The translations under genes were made by a program, and so were the position numbers. Below, piece by piece: positions 10,777 through 20,828 of a DNA stretch of 64,000 nucleotides. The DNA comes from Guillardia theta CCMP2712 (Eukaryota; Cryptophyceae; Pyrenomonadales; Geminigeraceae), in the NCBI RefSeq assembly GCF_000315625.1, contig NW_005434647.1, forward strand, positions 512,645-576,644. Reading direction: 5' to 3'. The notes below the pieces were generated by a model. The model was given only the letters and a program-made list of their open reading frames with translations. It did not search any database and was not told where the DNA came from. The stretch's first letter is position 1. Each line of letters opens with the position of its first letter.

Positions 10777-11882
10777 ACGGTGAACTCAATACATTCGTTA
10801 AGCGAGTTTCCGTCCCTTGCTACCTCACTCGAGTCGATCTTTTGGCATCTTTCTGGCCTCGTCTCTACCTTGCAAAGTTCTCATCATCCCTTCAAAGATT
10901 GCTTGCCAGCTGCCTCTTGAGGAGCCATGCTCACAAGCTGCTGCTATCATGAGGATGGCTATGACTGTGCATTCCCAGGAGATGAGCGAACAACACTAGA
11001 GGAGGGTATGGGACAATTTTGCCAAGTCTCAGAGGGTCCGCCCAGGAGAGGGATAGAGCGACGTGGGATGGTAGTGAAAGGACGAGCATCGGGGTAGAGA
11101 AAGACAAGTCAAGTAAGATGAGAGAAGACCACAGTCTGATATCTTGCTGGAGAGATGAAACAAGACTGGAACACTGACAGTCTGATCTTGTTTTGAGTGC
11201 AGTCAGAGCGATCGAGATTGTAGAATCTCAAGCGGCGGAAGCTTCTATCAGCCAGACTGAAAATTGAGGGGTGGGGGGTGGGTAGAAGACTAAATGACAT
11301 GGTGGGTGATCCAGACTTTCTCTCAAAGGTCGCGCCATATTGACCTTTGTACCCACCCAATGAGCATATAAATACACCGGTGTCGCTTGGTTAAATGGGT
11401 CCATTCTAGGGGTAGAAGAAGAAGGGGTGGGGTAGGTCCTCATGGGGTTGTTCCATTTTGATCATCTTCACGTGCGACATGCCAATGTAGCGATGCCGAT
11501 TCATGCAATGCCAAGGACGAAGACATGAGGAGGAGAGGACGAGAGGAGTAGAGGAGTGGAGGAAGAGGTCATACGAGACCAGGCTTGACAAGCAAATGAA
11601 TAGGAAGGCAAGTAGGTTTTAGGAGAGGAGGGAACCTGACAGGACGAGAGAAAGAGAGGGGGATAAGAAAATCGAAGAGATCAGAAGCACAGAAGATGAC
11701 GATGAGAAAATTTTACCATGCACAAGCACAGATTATTGTAGGAGTTTCTCGAAGCATGATTATGAGAGTGAATACTGGGCCAGGATTGACAGGACAGGCA
11801 CACGACCTCTAATCTATACAGACTTGTAACATGTTGCAACTTCTCCATCATTTCTGATCTTCCATTGATCTTATTTTTACAG
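10777..11882. other. Intergenic spacer without recognised genes
   Basis: The DNA has mixed composition, with short runs of GGGGTGGG near 11270 and 11420. Open frames here are short and show no family features. It presumably holds the 3' UTR of the coiled-coil gene and the promoter and 5' UTR of the helicase. A TTTTACAG just before the helicase ATG could be a 3' splice site of a 5' UTR intron. Confidence 0.4.
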
Positions 11883-14082
11883 ATGAAGAACCCAATACCC
11901 AGCCAAGAAAAAACAAAAAAGATTGCAGCAGAACAACCCGAGACAACAGGAAAAGAAGAGAAAATCAAACAGAAGAAGCGAAAAAATGAAGAAAATCAAG
12001 GTGAGCCTACCAAGAAGCAGAAGGGGGATGGAACGAAGCTGGTTGTTCTGGACGACAAGGTACAGTACCTCCTGCATGCGCCTCTTCTTGTGACCTCCAA
12101 GTGTATCAGTCCGAAGAGAATCAAGCTGTCGACGGCATCCTGACAGCCCGCAAGTTTGAGGAGCTGAACATCTGCGAGGAGAGCAAGAAGGGGGTAGCCG
12201 ATCAAGGCTTCACGTGCATGACGGAGATTCAAGCCAAGACCATTGCTCCCTTGCTCAGTGGCCGTGAGTTGCCTGCAGCTCCCGCGCTCTCCTGCTCCTT
12301 TGACGATCTTGCTGCAGGAGATGTGCTCGCTCAAGCTAAGACTGGCTCCGGCAAAACCCTTGCCTTCCTCCTCCCCTGCATCGAGTTGCTGTAAGCCCGT
12401 CAGCTTGTTTGGCTCCTCTGACCCTCTGCCAGTCATAAGGGTCATTTTGCGCAAAGGAACGGAACTGGAGCAATCGTGCTCGCCCCCACGCGAGAGCTGG
12501 CCCTGCAAACTTACGCTGTGAGCTTTCCCTCCCTCCCTCCCTCCCTCCCTCCCTCCCTCCCTCACTCACTCACTCACTGATTGTTGGGATTGTTGATTGA
12601 CACGAGGCGCTGATGATGCCGTGGGGAGCAGGTTGCGCGCGAAACGATGAAGTATCACAATCACACGCACGGAGTGGTCATGGGAGGAGCGAACAGACGA
12701 GCGGAGGCAGAGAAGCTGGTCAAGGGCGTCAACCTCCTCATCGCTACTCCTGGGTCGAAGGTGCTGCTGCCCGAGGCCTCCTGACGCTCCTGCAGGCGAC
12801 TTCTGGACCACTTGCAGAACACCAAAGGGTTCATATACAAGAACTTGCAAGTGAGAGAAGAAGCAATGGAGAGGAAGGGAGTGAGGGAGAGGAAGGGAGC
12901 GAGGGAGGGGAATGGAGCTAGGGAACTGGTGGAAAGAGGGAAGAAAGAAGGGGGAAAGGAGAAAGAGAGGGAAAGAAGGAACAGGAAGGATGGTGACGCG
13001 TCACGAACGCAGGTTCTTATCATCGATGAAGCGGATCGCATCCTGGAGCAGGGGTTTGAGGACGAGATGAGAGAAATCTTGAAGCTCCTCCCGTCAAATC
13101 GACAGAGCATGCTCTTCTCAGCCACCCAGACCTCTAAAGTTGAAGACCTGGCCAGGTTGTCTTTGAGAGGAAAGCCAGGTCAGTAGAGGAGGAGGAGGAG
13201 GAGGAGGAGGAGGAGGAGGAGGAGGAGGAGGAGGAGGAGGAGGAGATGTTGAGACTATACATAGTGATCGTGGGATTGGATGAGTCGAAGAGCAGTCAGC
13301 AGCATTCCAACACAGTCCTGTCAAGCACGCAGCAGGGCTACGTGGTTGTCTCGTCAGAGCTGAGGTTCCGATTGCTCTACACCTTCCTAAAGAAGAACTT
13401 GAATAAGAAGGTCAGAAGCAGCTGCCGCAAGATCCTCTCATGCTGCTGCTGCCCGACAAGCTCTGACGGCCCGCAGGTGCTGGTTTTCTTCTCCTCCTGC
13501 AATGCCGTCAAGTTCTACGCGGAGCTTCTCAACTTCGTCGACATTCCAGTGCTTGACCTGCACGGCAAGCAGAAGCAGCAGAAGCGAACCACCACCTTCT
13601 TCGAGTTCTGCAACGCTGAAAAGGGGATCCTCCTCTGTACCGATGTTGCTGCTCGAGGACTCGACATCCCAACGGTCACCCTTCCCCCAGCTCCCTCCCT
13701 TCCTCTCCCTCCTCCTCCTACTCCTCCTCTTCCTCCTCCTCCTCCTCCACTCTCTTCTCTCTTCTCTCTCACCGAATTCTTTCCTTTCCTTTTCCTTCAC
13801 ATTTTCCTCCACATGTCTGTCTCGTCTCAAACCTCCGGCAGGTGGACTGGGTCATCCAATTTGACCCCCCAGACGAGCCCAAGGAATACATCCACCGTGT
13901 CGGCAGAACAGCTAGAGGAATCAACACACAAGTACGTCCACCACCACCACCACCTCCTCCTCCTCCTCCTCCTCCTGCTCCTCTTCCTCCTCCTGCTCCT
14001 CCTGCTCCTGCTCCTCCTCCTGGTCCTCCTCCTCCTCCTCCTCCTCCTCCTTCTATTCCACCACCACCACCACATCATCATC

Positions 14083-14128
<46 letters not shown>

Positions 14129-14956
14129 TCTCCTGCTCGTCCTCCTTCTGCTGCTGGTCCTCCTCCCCCTCCTCCTCCTGTAAAGTTTTCCACAGGGAAG
14201 GGCTCTCTTGATGCTACTTCCTCAAGAGCTGCAATTTCTGAAATATCTTCGCCATGCAAATGTGAGTCGTCGATATGTTGTCTTGTGTTAGAAGTCAGAC
14301 TTCCACTCTCAACTTTTCTACTCCCCCATATCCCTCTGATAACCTTCCTCTATCTTAACCTCCCTCCCTTCATCCCTTCTCCTCCCTCTCTTGGTTTCTG
14401 CTTTTCATACTTCGAATTCACATCTCTCTATGATGCTGGCCGCCTGTTTCCTTATCTCTTCACGCAGGTGCAACTGACGGAGTTTGAGTTTCCTCCCCAC
14501 AAGATTGCAAACATCCAGCAGCAACTCGAGAGCTTGATCGCCAAGAACTACTACCTCAATCGCAGCGCCAAGGATGCCTACCGCTCCTACATCTTAGCCT
14601 ACGCCTCTCACGGGTGAGCAACGGAGGGCCCGTGCAGGAGCTCACGAGTGCTCAGGCTCAAGAACATCTACGACGTGAAGTCGCTCGACATGCTCGCCGT
14701 CGCCAAGTCCTTCGGCTTCAGCAACCCGCCAAACGTGAGAGAGCAGAGAGCGAGAGAGCAACGTGACGTCTGCATGCAGGTCATGCTCAACTTCGGAGTC
14801 AAGCCATCCGATAGCGTGAGGAAGCGAGGAGGAGGGGGAGGATTTGGCACGGGATACAAGAAAGCCGTCACCAAGAAGAAGACAGGACATGGATTCAGCG
14901 CTGATAACCCTTACGGCATGAGACAACAGAATGACAAGCGACAGTTTGCAAAGTGA
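11883..14956 (+). CDS. HAS1: DEAD-box RNA helicase HAS1/DDX18
   Basis: Fourteen exons (11883-12059, 12110-12263, 12318-12390, 12433-12517, 12632-12753, 12796-12850, 13013-13178, 13265-13410, 13477-13674, 13842-13931, 14196-14261, 14468-14613, 14656-14734, 14780-14956) give 577 residues. Visible motifs are the Lys-rich N-tail, [10 protein letters not shown] (motif I), APTREL (Ia), TPGRLLDHL (Ib), IDEADR (II, DEAD), SATQT (III), VFFSSC (IV), [10 protein letters not shown] (V) and HRVGRTARG (VI). The C-terminal domain has [20 protein letters not shown] and KSFGFSNPP, diagnostic of Has1/DDX18, followed by a Gly-rich, Lys-rich tail. The family works in the nucleolus in 60S and 40S ribosome assembly. 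Several introns hold simple repeats: CCCT (about 12520-12560), AGG (13188-13246), and TCC plus AAC (13935-14180). The length matches the family. Confidence 0.95.
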
Positions 14957-15057
14957 ATAAAATGAAACTTGTAAGTGAAGATTCATGTAACACTAAAACA
15001 CTTTCATACACTTTTATCGCTTTTATTCTCTCAAAACCTCACAAAAATAATATCGCA

Positions 15058-15963
15058 TTAGAAAGGAGGCTGCGAAGTGCCCTGTTCCCTCCTGTTCTCC
15101 TGCTGCTGGGTGGTGTAGGTGTAGGCGGGGTTGGCAGTGTAAGATCCATAAGGGTAGGCGTAGGAGTATCCGTACTGCGGCACAGCAGGGGTAGCAGCGG
15201 TGACTCCAGTCTGGTAGGCGGTGGTTCCAGGGAGGTAGTAGGAGTTGGTGATGGTGGGCTGGTACTCAACCACCTTGTTCACCGTCTGGACCGTGTTAAC
15301 AGTCTGGGTGACGGGGACCTGAACCTGAACGGGCTCCTGGACGGTCTGGTTGGTGTAGGTGGTGACGTTCTGGGTCTCGTAGTCGACCTTGGGGACCTGG
15401 TAGTTCTGGGTCTTGGTCTCGTAGACGGGAACGCGGTAGGGCACAGAGACGTCCTCGTAGACGGTCTTGGGGACCTTGTAGGTCTGGTAGCGAGTCTCGT
15501 AGACCTGCTTGGGGATCTGGATGGTCCTGGTCTCGTACTCAATCTTGGGGACCTGGTACGGCTGCTGGTAGGTCTCCATGACCTGAAACAACAACATACA
15601 TCAGCGCCCATATCAAGGGGTGTGATGACGTCATAAATAGAGGTTGGCAAAGTTTTCTTCATAGATCATGTATAGAAACAATCATTCTGGACACAACACA
15701 CAGCTATGCATCCAGGACAAGGAGAATTATCAAAAGAACAAGTTGCAAGACATTTGACTCACCGTCTTGGGAACGCGGACCTGGGAAACCTGAGGAACAG
15801 ACACAACCTTGTTGACATAGGTGGTCTGGGGAACCATCACAGTCTGCTGAACAGGGACAGTGTAGGTCTCAGGGATGATGGCGCTCTGGGTGGGGAGGCC
15901 AGCAGTAATGCCAGGGGCAAGGGTCTGGGTTGGGTAGCCGTAGGAAGCGTAGGGCGTTGCCAT
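15058..15963 (-). CDS. VPV-repeat epiplasmin/alveolin-like cytoskeletal protein
   Basis: Exons 15963-15763 and 15582-15058 (phase 0 intron, 180 nt) give 241 residues. The core is a degenerate repeat of Val-Pro blocks with Tyr, Lys, Glu and Thr: VPVQQTVMVPQTTYVNKVV, YQVPKIEYETRTIQIPK, YKVPKTVYEDVSVPYRVP, YQVPKVDYET. Such VPV/EKI-type repeats define articulins, alveolins and cryptophyte or dinoflagellate epiplasm proteins that form the sheet under the plasma membrane (the periplast in cryptophytes). The N-terminus (MATPYASYGY) and the C-terminus are rich in Tyr, Thr, Ala and Pro, ending in a QQQENRREQGTSQ-like tail. There is no signal peptide. Its low-complexity nature makes the exact subfamily uncertain, but a structural membrane-skeleton role is a fair inference. 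Confidence 0.78.
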
Positions 15964-17040
15964 GCTGCTGCGATGCTCTTCCGCTCCGCACGAGCCTCTC
16001 TTATACCCACGGGGCACAACACCCCCACCCCCAATCTGTCAGCCCACCCCTTGTTCCTCCGTTTTTTATTCGTACCCCCACCCTCCGAGCATAACGGTTC
16101 CACGGGAAGACCCGAAAGTACTTCTACACCCCTATTATCATTGAAGAAATAAGGGGTGGGCGATCATCTACTGAGCTAAAAGGACCCTCTCACCGTGAAT
16201 ACCCCTAAGGTAGCAGTACCATTATTAATTTACCCCTACAAAACTACCCTCGCCCCTCCTCTGCCCTCCTCTTTCCTACCAGGATCTTACGCCTCGACAA
16301 CCTACCCCATCTCGAATGCCGAAGACACTACCCCATCTATTGTACACCCCATTTTTCTGGTACTGTGGAGTACCCTTCTACCCCCTGGTACTCCCTTGAC
16401 AGTAAGGCTCTACCACCCCTTTCAATCAGCCGTTACCGTCTTGGTAATGATCCCCAATAACCCCCACCCCTATTTTCCTAATACGACTCATGGGTCCTCC
16501 TCTCCTCCATGATCCTGCGGATCTTCGTGTTCTCGAAGGACCCCACTACGACCCCTACAGGCATCCCTGGATTCACCACCCCCACCCCCTCTGACAATTC
16601 CAAGAGATGGTAACTTTCAGTGAGACGCACCGGTAATGACCAGACATTTACCGGCTACTAGAGGGGGACTACCCACCCCCTTTTCACGAATCATTTACCG
16701 CTAAATTCACACCCGTAGTGACGTCGGTTACCCGGGGGTAACAATCGTCCGTGTACCCCACCCTCTAATATGACGACGGTCCCTGGGTGGCGCCCCCTTC
16801 CCGTTTGGGGCACCGGGCAGTTACTAAGTCTGATGAGCGGGTGCAGGTTACTGACAGTGAAATCATTGTACTGACCCCCACCCCCATGAGATGACCGTCT
16901 GACCCCGTGGCCCTCCCTATGGGCAACCTCCTTCCAGTACGGCGCCGTACTTTTATCATTCGAGAAGTGGTCCCCTGCCACTCGCAAGGACCCATAGTAT
17001 CTGGATACGGCTTGCCCTAAGAGTAGTACCCACCCCTCAG
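15964..17040. repeat. C-rich CCCCAC/GGTAC tract
   Basis: About 1.1 kb directly upstream of the epiplasmin-like gene is dominated by runs of ACCCC, CCCCAC, GGTAC and TACCCC, with strongly strand-biased C over G in the first part. Similar DNA occurs near 5.4-5.9, 25.5-25.9, 45.3-46.3, 57.5-57.8 and 61.5-61.9 kb. No coding potential is seen. Confidence 0.6.
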
Positions 17041-18370
17041 TCCCGTCCCCTGGTCAGAAGTTTCCCGCCGGGAGCTGCAAGTTGCCGCGAGTTGGTCAGA
17101 GGGGCTGAGAACAGCGCGGCGCCGGGGCCGGCTAGCCTGCACTGATTTGGGGGAAACTAGGGGAATAGTTCCATCGAAAGTTAAAGGCACCGGTACTTTA
17201 CCCTACAATGATACCAGGACCCCTGGGCCTACTAGGCTCACATTCCCGGCCACTGGACTGAGGAGTCCCGCCGGCCCTACTGAGAGTCGCCTACTCCGTG
17301 TAAGTTACAGAACGGCAGCACCGGGTACCCCCCCCATCCGGGGCTCAGGCTGGGGCCCGGAATAGTTCCCTGGCAGCGAAAGTTAAAGGCACCGGTACTA
17401 CCCTACAAAGATACCAGCACCGTGACCCCTCCTAGGCTAGGCCGCTAATTCCCCGCCCGGCGCCCCCCCCGCCCCCCCATCCTCTGGGGGTTCGTCGGCC
17501 CAGCCTCGGCTCCCGCAGGACTTCGGTACCGTGCCGGTTGTCGGCCCTCGGGAGCCGCTGGTGGCACGGCCGGGGGGAAACCTTATCATGCCGTCGCTGA
17601 TCGGATGATTTACAGGCTGAACTCAAGTTTTTCCGCCGTGCCAGGCAGTCACGCCAGGAGGCACGATGGTCAGCAGTGACCGGGTTGAACTACCCCTCCG
17701 AGGCTCCGGGCGACCGTAGGCTGCCAGGCACCGCCGGGCCCGGCCGCCGGGCCGCGCACTGGCGCAGTGCACGCGGCTTGAAGAAGAGAGCCGACCCCCA
17801 CTGAACTTCGGAACTGGAAAGCTTGTTTCCGGTCGCCGCGGCGGCGGACTCAGCCTCCGGGTGCGGCTGACGCCGGGCCTAGTGCTCAGCACGTCCCCCC
17901 AAAGGCCGCCTTTCAGGCTTCCCATCATCGCCCGGCCCGGCACTGCCATGATGGACTCTTGCCCGGACCGTACCGTACTCCGCGGCCGCCCGCCGATGCG
18001 TACGGTCACGTTGCGCTTTCTGTGCCCGGGCCACGCCGGTGACGGTGGCTGGCCGCGGATCCGCGCTCGGTATGCGTCTCATCATTCGGCGGCCGGGCCG
18101 GCCGGCCCGGCCACCGTCGGGACTCGGCTCGGACCTTCGGCGGCGGCCACAGCGCTATAGCGGCTCAGCGCCTGGCATGGCGCGGGGGATCTTCAAGTCT
18201 GAGTCTCGCCGTTCAACGTTTGGCCAGTGCTTGAGTAAAGGCCTGACGGTCCGACAGGGTACGGTCCCGGATCAACTTCCGCCGGGCCGGGCGCCGAGCA
18301 CTCAGCCTCCGGCATCGGAGTCGCCGCACCAGGCCGGGCCGCATCCAAAGCTTGTAACGGATGCGTAACG
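17041..18370. repeat. GC-rich dispersed-repeat island
   Basis: The island is very GC-rich with GGCC/CCGG palindromes. It contains a direct repeat: GAAAGTTAAAGGCACCGGTA near 17174 and again near 17380, with similar flanks (TACCCTACAA, GATACCAG, CCTAGGCT). Fragments such as GAGTAAAGGCCTGAC recur in other islands in this window. No gene is recognised. Confidence 0.6.
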
Positions 18371-18388
18371 GTTGTTGGCTCTTCGGCC

Positions 18389-20551
18389 ATGGCTGGCGAT
18401 TACGGCAGTGCAACGGGGGAGGCGATGCATCGATCGCAAGAGAGGGGGGAAGAAAGCCGCCATGCTTGGTCGCGTGAGCTCTCCTCTCCCTCATCCACCT
18501 GCCTCTACAGTCGTGAAGGTCGTTATCTTCTGTTGGTGACCAACCTGGTGCTCGTCGCCGCTGTGCTACTGTCCGTTCCAGCTGTCAGCAGATCCATGTT
18601 GGCCTCATCACCCGCTGCCGTTGACGTCTCGCAGTTGGAGCAAGAGGCGAGCAAGGGCCTCCCGGAGGATCTTGCAAGGACACAAGAGCTGAGTGAGATT
18701 GCAGAGGGCGGAGGGGGCAGAGGCAGGGTGCAGGAACTGTATGAAACGCCTACGATACATGTAGGAGGTCAAGGTTTCATTTCTAGCGTCGCCCCCGCGC
18801 ATGGATGCGGTCCATCAGGATGTACCTCCATGTTTTCTTCTTCAGCTCCCTACACCCATGGCGTCGATCCCTACCCGGCCTCGGCTGCTCGTGCTGCTGT
18901 GGACCAGGAGTTGCCAGCAATCCGAGAGCTGATTCGCAAGGCTTCTGATGACGAGAGCTACAGCGTCGAAGAGGAAGAGAAAGAGATCGATACAGTTGCA
19001 AGCGCTTCCCGTGCAGTGGATAGACAGGTTCGACTAGCAGGCTTGTCAGTCGCTCTGTTCTTGATCTCCATTTTTCTAGATCTCCTCGTTCGACGACGAC
19101 ATGCATGATGCAGCGAAGCGAACGAGAGAGCTTGTACCTGACTGACATATTACCGTTCCACCGTTGAATCCCTCCCGACAGGTGCACGAGCTCGAGAGGG
19201 TGAGGAGCATTGGATTGACCGCAGGACCCCCTGGACGGAGAGGCCCCCCTGGTCCACGAGGACAGCCAGGCCCTCAGGGGGTAGGGATACCAGGACCACA
19301 AGGAGCGATCGGTAGCGCTGACCTTCTACTCGAGTCGAAGATCTTGTAAGCTGCTCCATGCAGGGAACCCCGGGCTTGAGGGGCCACCAGGCCCTGACGG
19401 ACCAGAAGGGCTGCAAGGAGCAGGTTGCGCGAGAGGCGTCGCCTCGAAATCAGCTGAGCTGTGTGTAGATGGCCTCGTTGGACTCCCAGGACGGACTGGA
19501 CCACGTGGCAGGAGGGGACGAGCGGGTCTGCCCGGGCGAATGGGCAAGAGAGGACCTCCTGGCAAGCCTGGTTATCCTGGGCCGCAAGGATTGATGGTGT
19601 GTTGTCACCTCGCGAACATCTGTTGTAGCTCATCAGTGAGCAGGGCCCTGCTGGTGTCCCTGGACTGAACGGCAAGCATGGGCCCATGGGACTTCCTGGT
19701 GCTCCCGGCACGCCAGGGCAGGTGAGAGCTGATCCTCCGCCGGGTCGGTTGCGCTCTGATGCCCCCCGACTCACTCCTCGTGTTAGTCCGGTCCGGTGGG
19801 CCCGCGGGGATTCGCCGGCCCTCCAGGCGTCCAAGGGCCCGTGGGCTTGCCTGGTCAGACTCGCTGCCATGGATTCTGAAACTGATTTTGGTTGAAGGCG
19901 CCATCGGACCTGCTGGCATCCCTGGAGTGTGGGGGAGACCTGGGGAGCAGGGAACTGACGGACAAGAAGGGAACGCCGGTAGAGGAGGCCTTGGAGCAAG
20001 GAGATGGGCTAACAACATTGAGCAGGTGCCCCTGGACCTGCAGGATTGTCTGGCAAAGGAGGGCAACGTATGCCTTGAGTTCTTCTTAGAGTCTCGCTGA
20101 CGAACGAATTTCTTGCTGCTCAGCTGGAGTGCCTGGAGTCCCGGGCATGATGGGAGCAATGGGTCCAGCTGGAAACGACGGTGTCAAAGGTGGCCAACAG
20201 CAGCAGCATTCCTTGCATGGCCTTTCTCATGTTCTGCCCACCTCTCAGGTGCGAAGGGCCCTCAGGGTCTTGGACTAGTTGGAGCCACAGGATCGCCGGG
20301 TGTCGCCGGAGTCCCCGGCCGACAAGGAGTGCCCGGCGTACCGGGCAGGAACGGAGTTATGGGAGTGCCTGGAGTGCCGGGCTCTAACGGTAGGAACTTG
20401 GCAAGGTGGAGGGTGAGTGGTCGCCTGACCAGCTGTAGGTATCAACGGATCGCCCGGAGCTGCCGGAGCGCCTGGAGTACCTGGAAGGAACGGACACTCA
20501 GCAGGCTGTAACTATGCTTGCTTGCGTCGCTATGGGCACTGCCACTGCTAG
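18389..20551 (+). CDS. Single-pass transmembrane collagen-like (Gly-X-Y) protein
   Basis: Exons 18389-19027, 19182-19311, 19364-19423, 19469-19596, 19644-19721, 19787-19853, 19898-19978, 20026-20067, 20124-20189, 20249-20389 and 20439-20551 join in frame to 514 residues. A hydrophilic N-terminus is followed by one strong membrane helix (about 47-66, LLLVTNLVLVAAVLLS), a roughly 150-residue acidic linker, and then an almost unbroken Gly-X-Y domain from about residue 226 to 497 (GPPGRRGPPGPRGQPGPQG; GVPGRQGVPGVPGRNGV). It ends in a Cys-rich tail, GCNYACLRRYGHCHC. The layout is that of type II transmembrane collagens: cytosolic N-terminus, extracellular triple helix. Most introns within the repeat split a Gly codon in phase 1. 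If the 19028-19181 intron is kept, the frame ends at 19108 after a second membrane helix. The cell-surface role is inferred. Confidence 0.82.
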
Positions 20552-20828
20552 AGCAGAGAGCGACTTGATGTATCATAAGCGTCTAGAGGCGGGGGAGAAT
20601 GAACAGGATCAGAAACTCGACCATTCATCGTTGAGTGAGGTTTTCTTAACATAAGAGACGAAGGGGAAGTGTTGAAGCCTGAACATGAAGGGCCGGGAAG
20701 AAGAGTAGAGATAGATGAAGGTATCAGAGAGAGAGATAGATGAAGGTATCAGAGAGAGAGATAGATGAAGGTATCAGAGATTAGAGATAGACAGGTTTGC
20801 AGGGGGTCACGGAACGAGGGAGGGAGGG
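20552..20828. repeat. Spacer with a 25-bp tandem repeat (3 copies)
   Basis: Copies of ATAGATGAAGGTATCAGAGA begin at 20711, 20736 and 20761, followed by GA-rich DNA. The array sits between two convergent genes (collagen-like + and kinase -). It looks like an ordinary minisatellite. Confidence 0.8.

Noticed and set aside
13935-14190. Poly-Pro/Gln/Asn/Leu frames in all readings
   Set aside because: CTC and AAC microsatellites in a HAS1 intron; the flanking exons splice cleanly around them.
19274-19999. 241-codon minus-strand Arg/Pro/G-rich frame
   Set aside because: Complement of the Gly-X-Y exons; the plus-strand repeat pattern with phase-matched introns is decisive.
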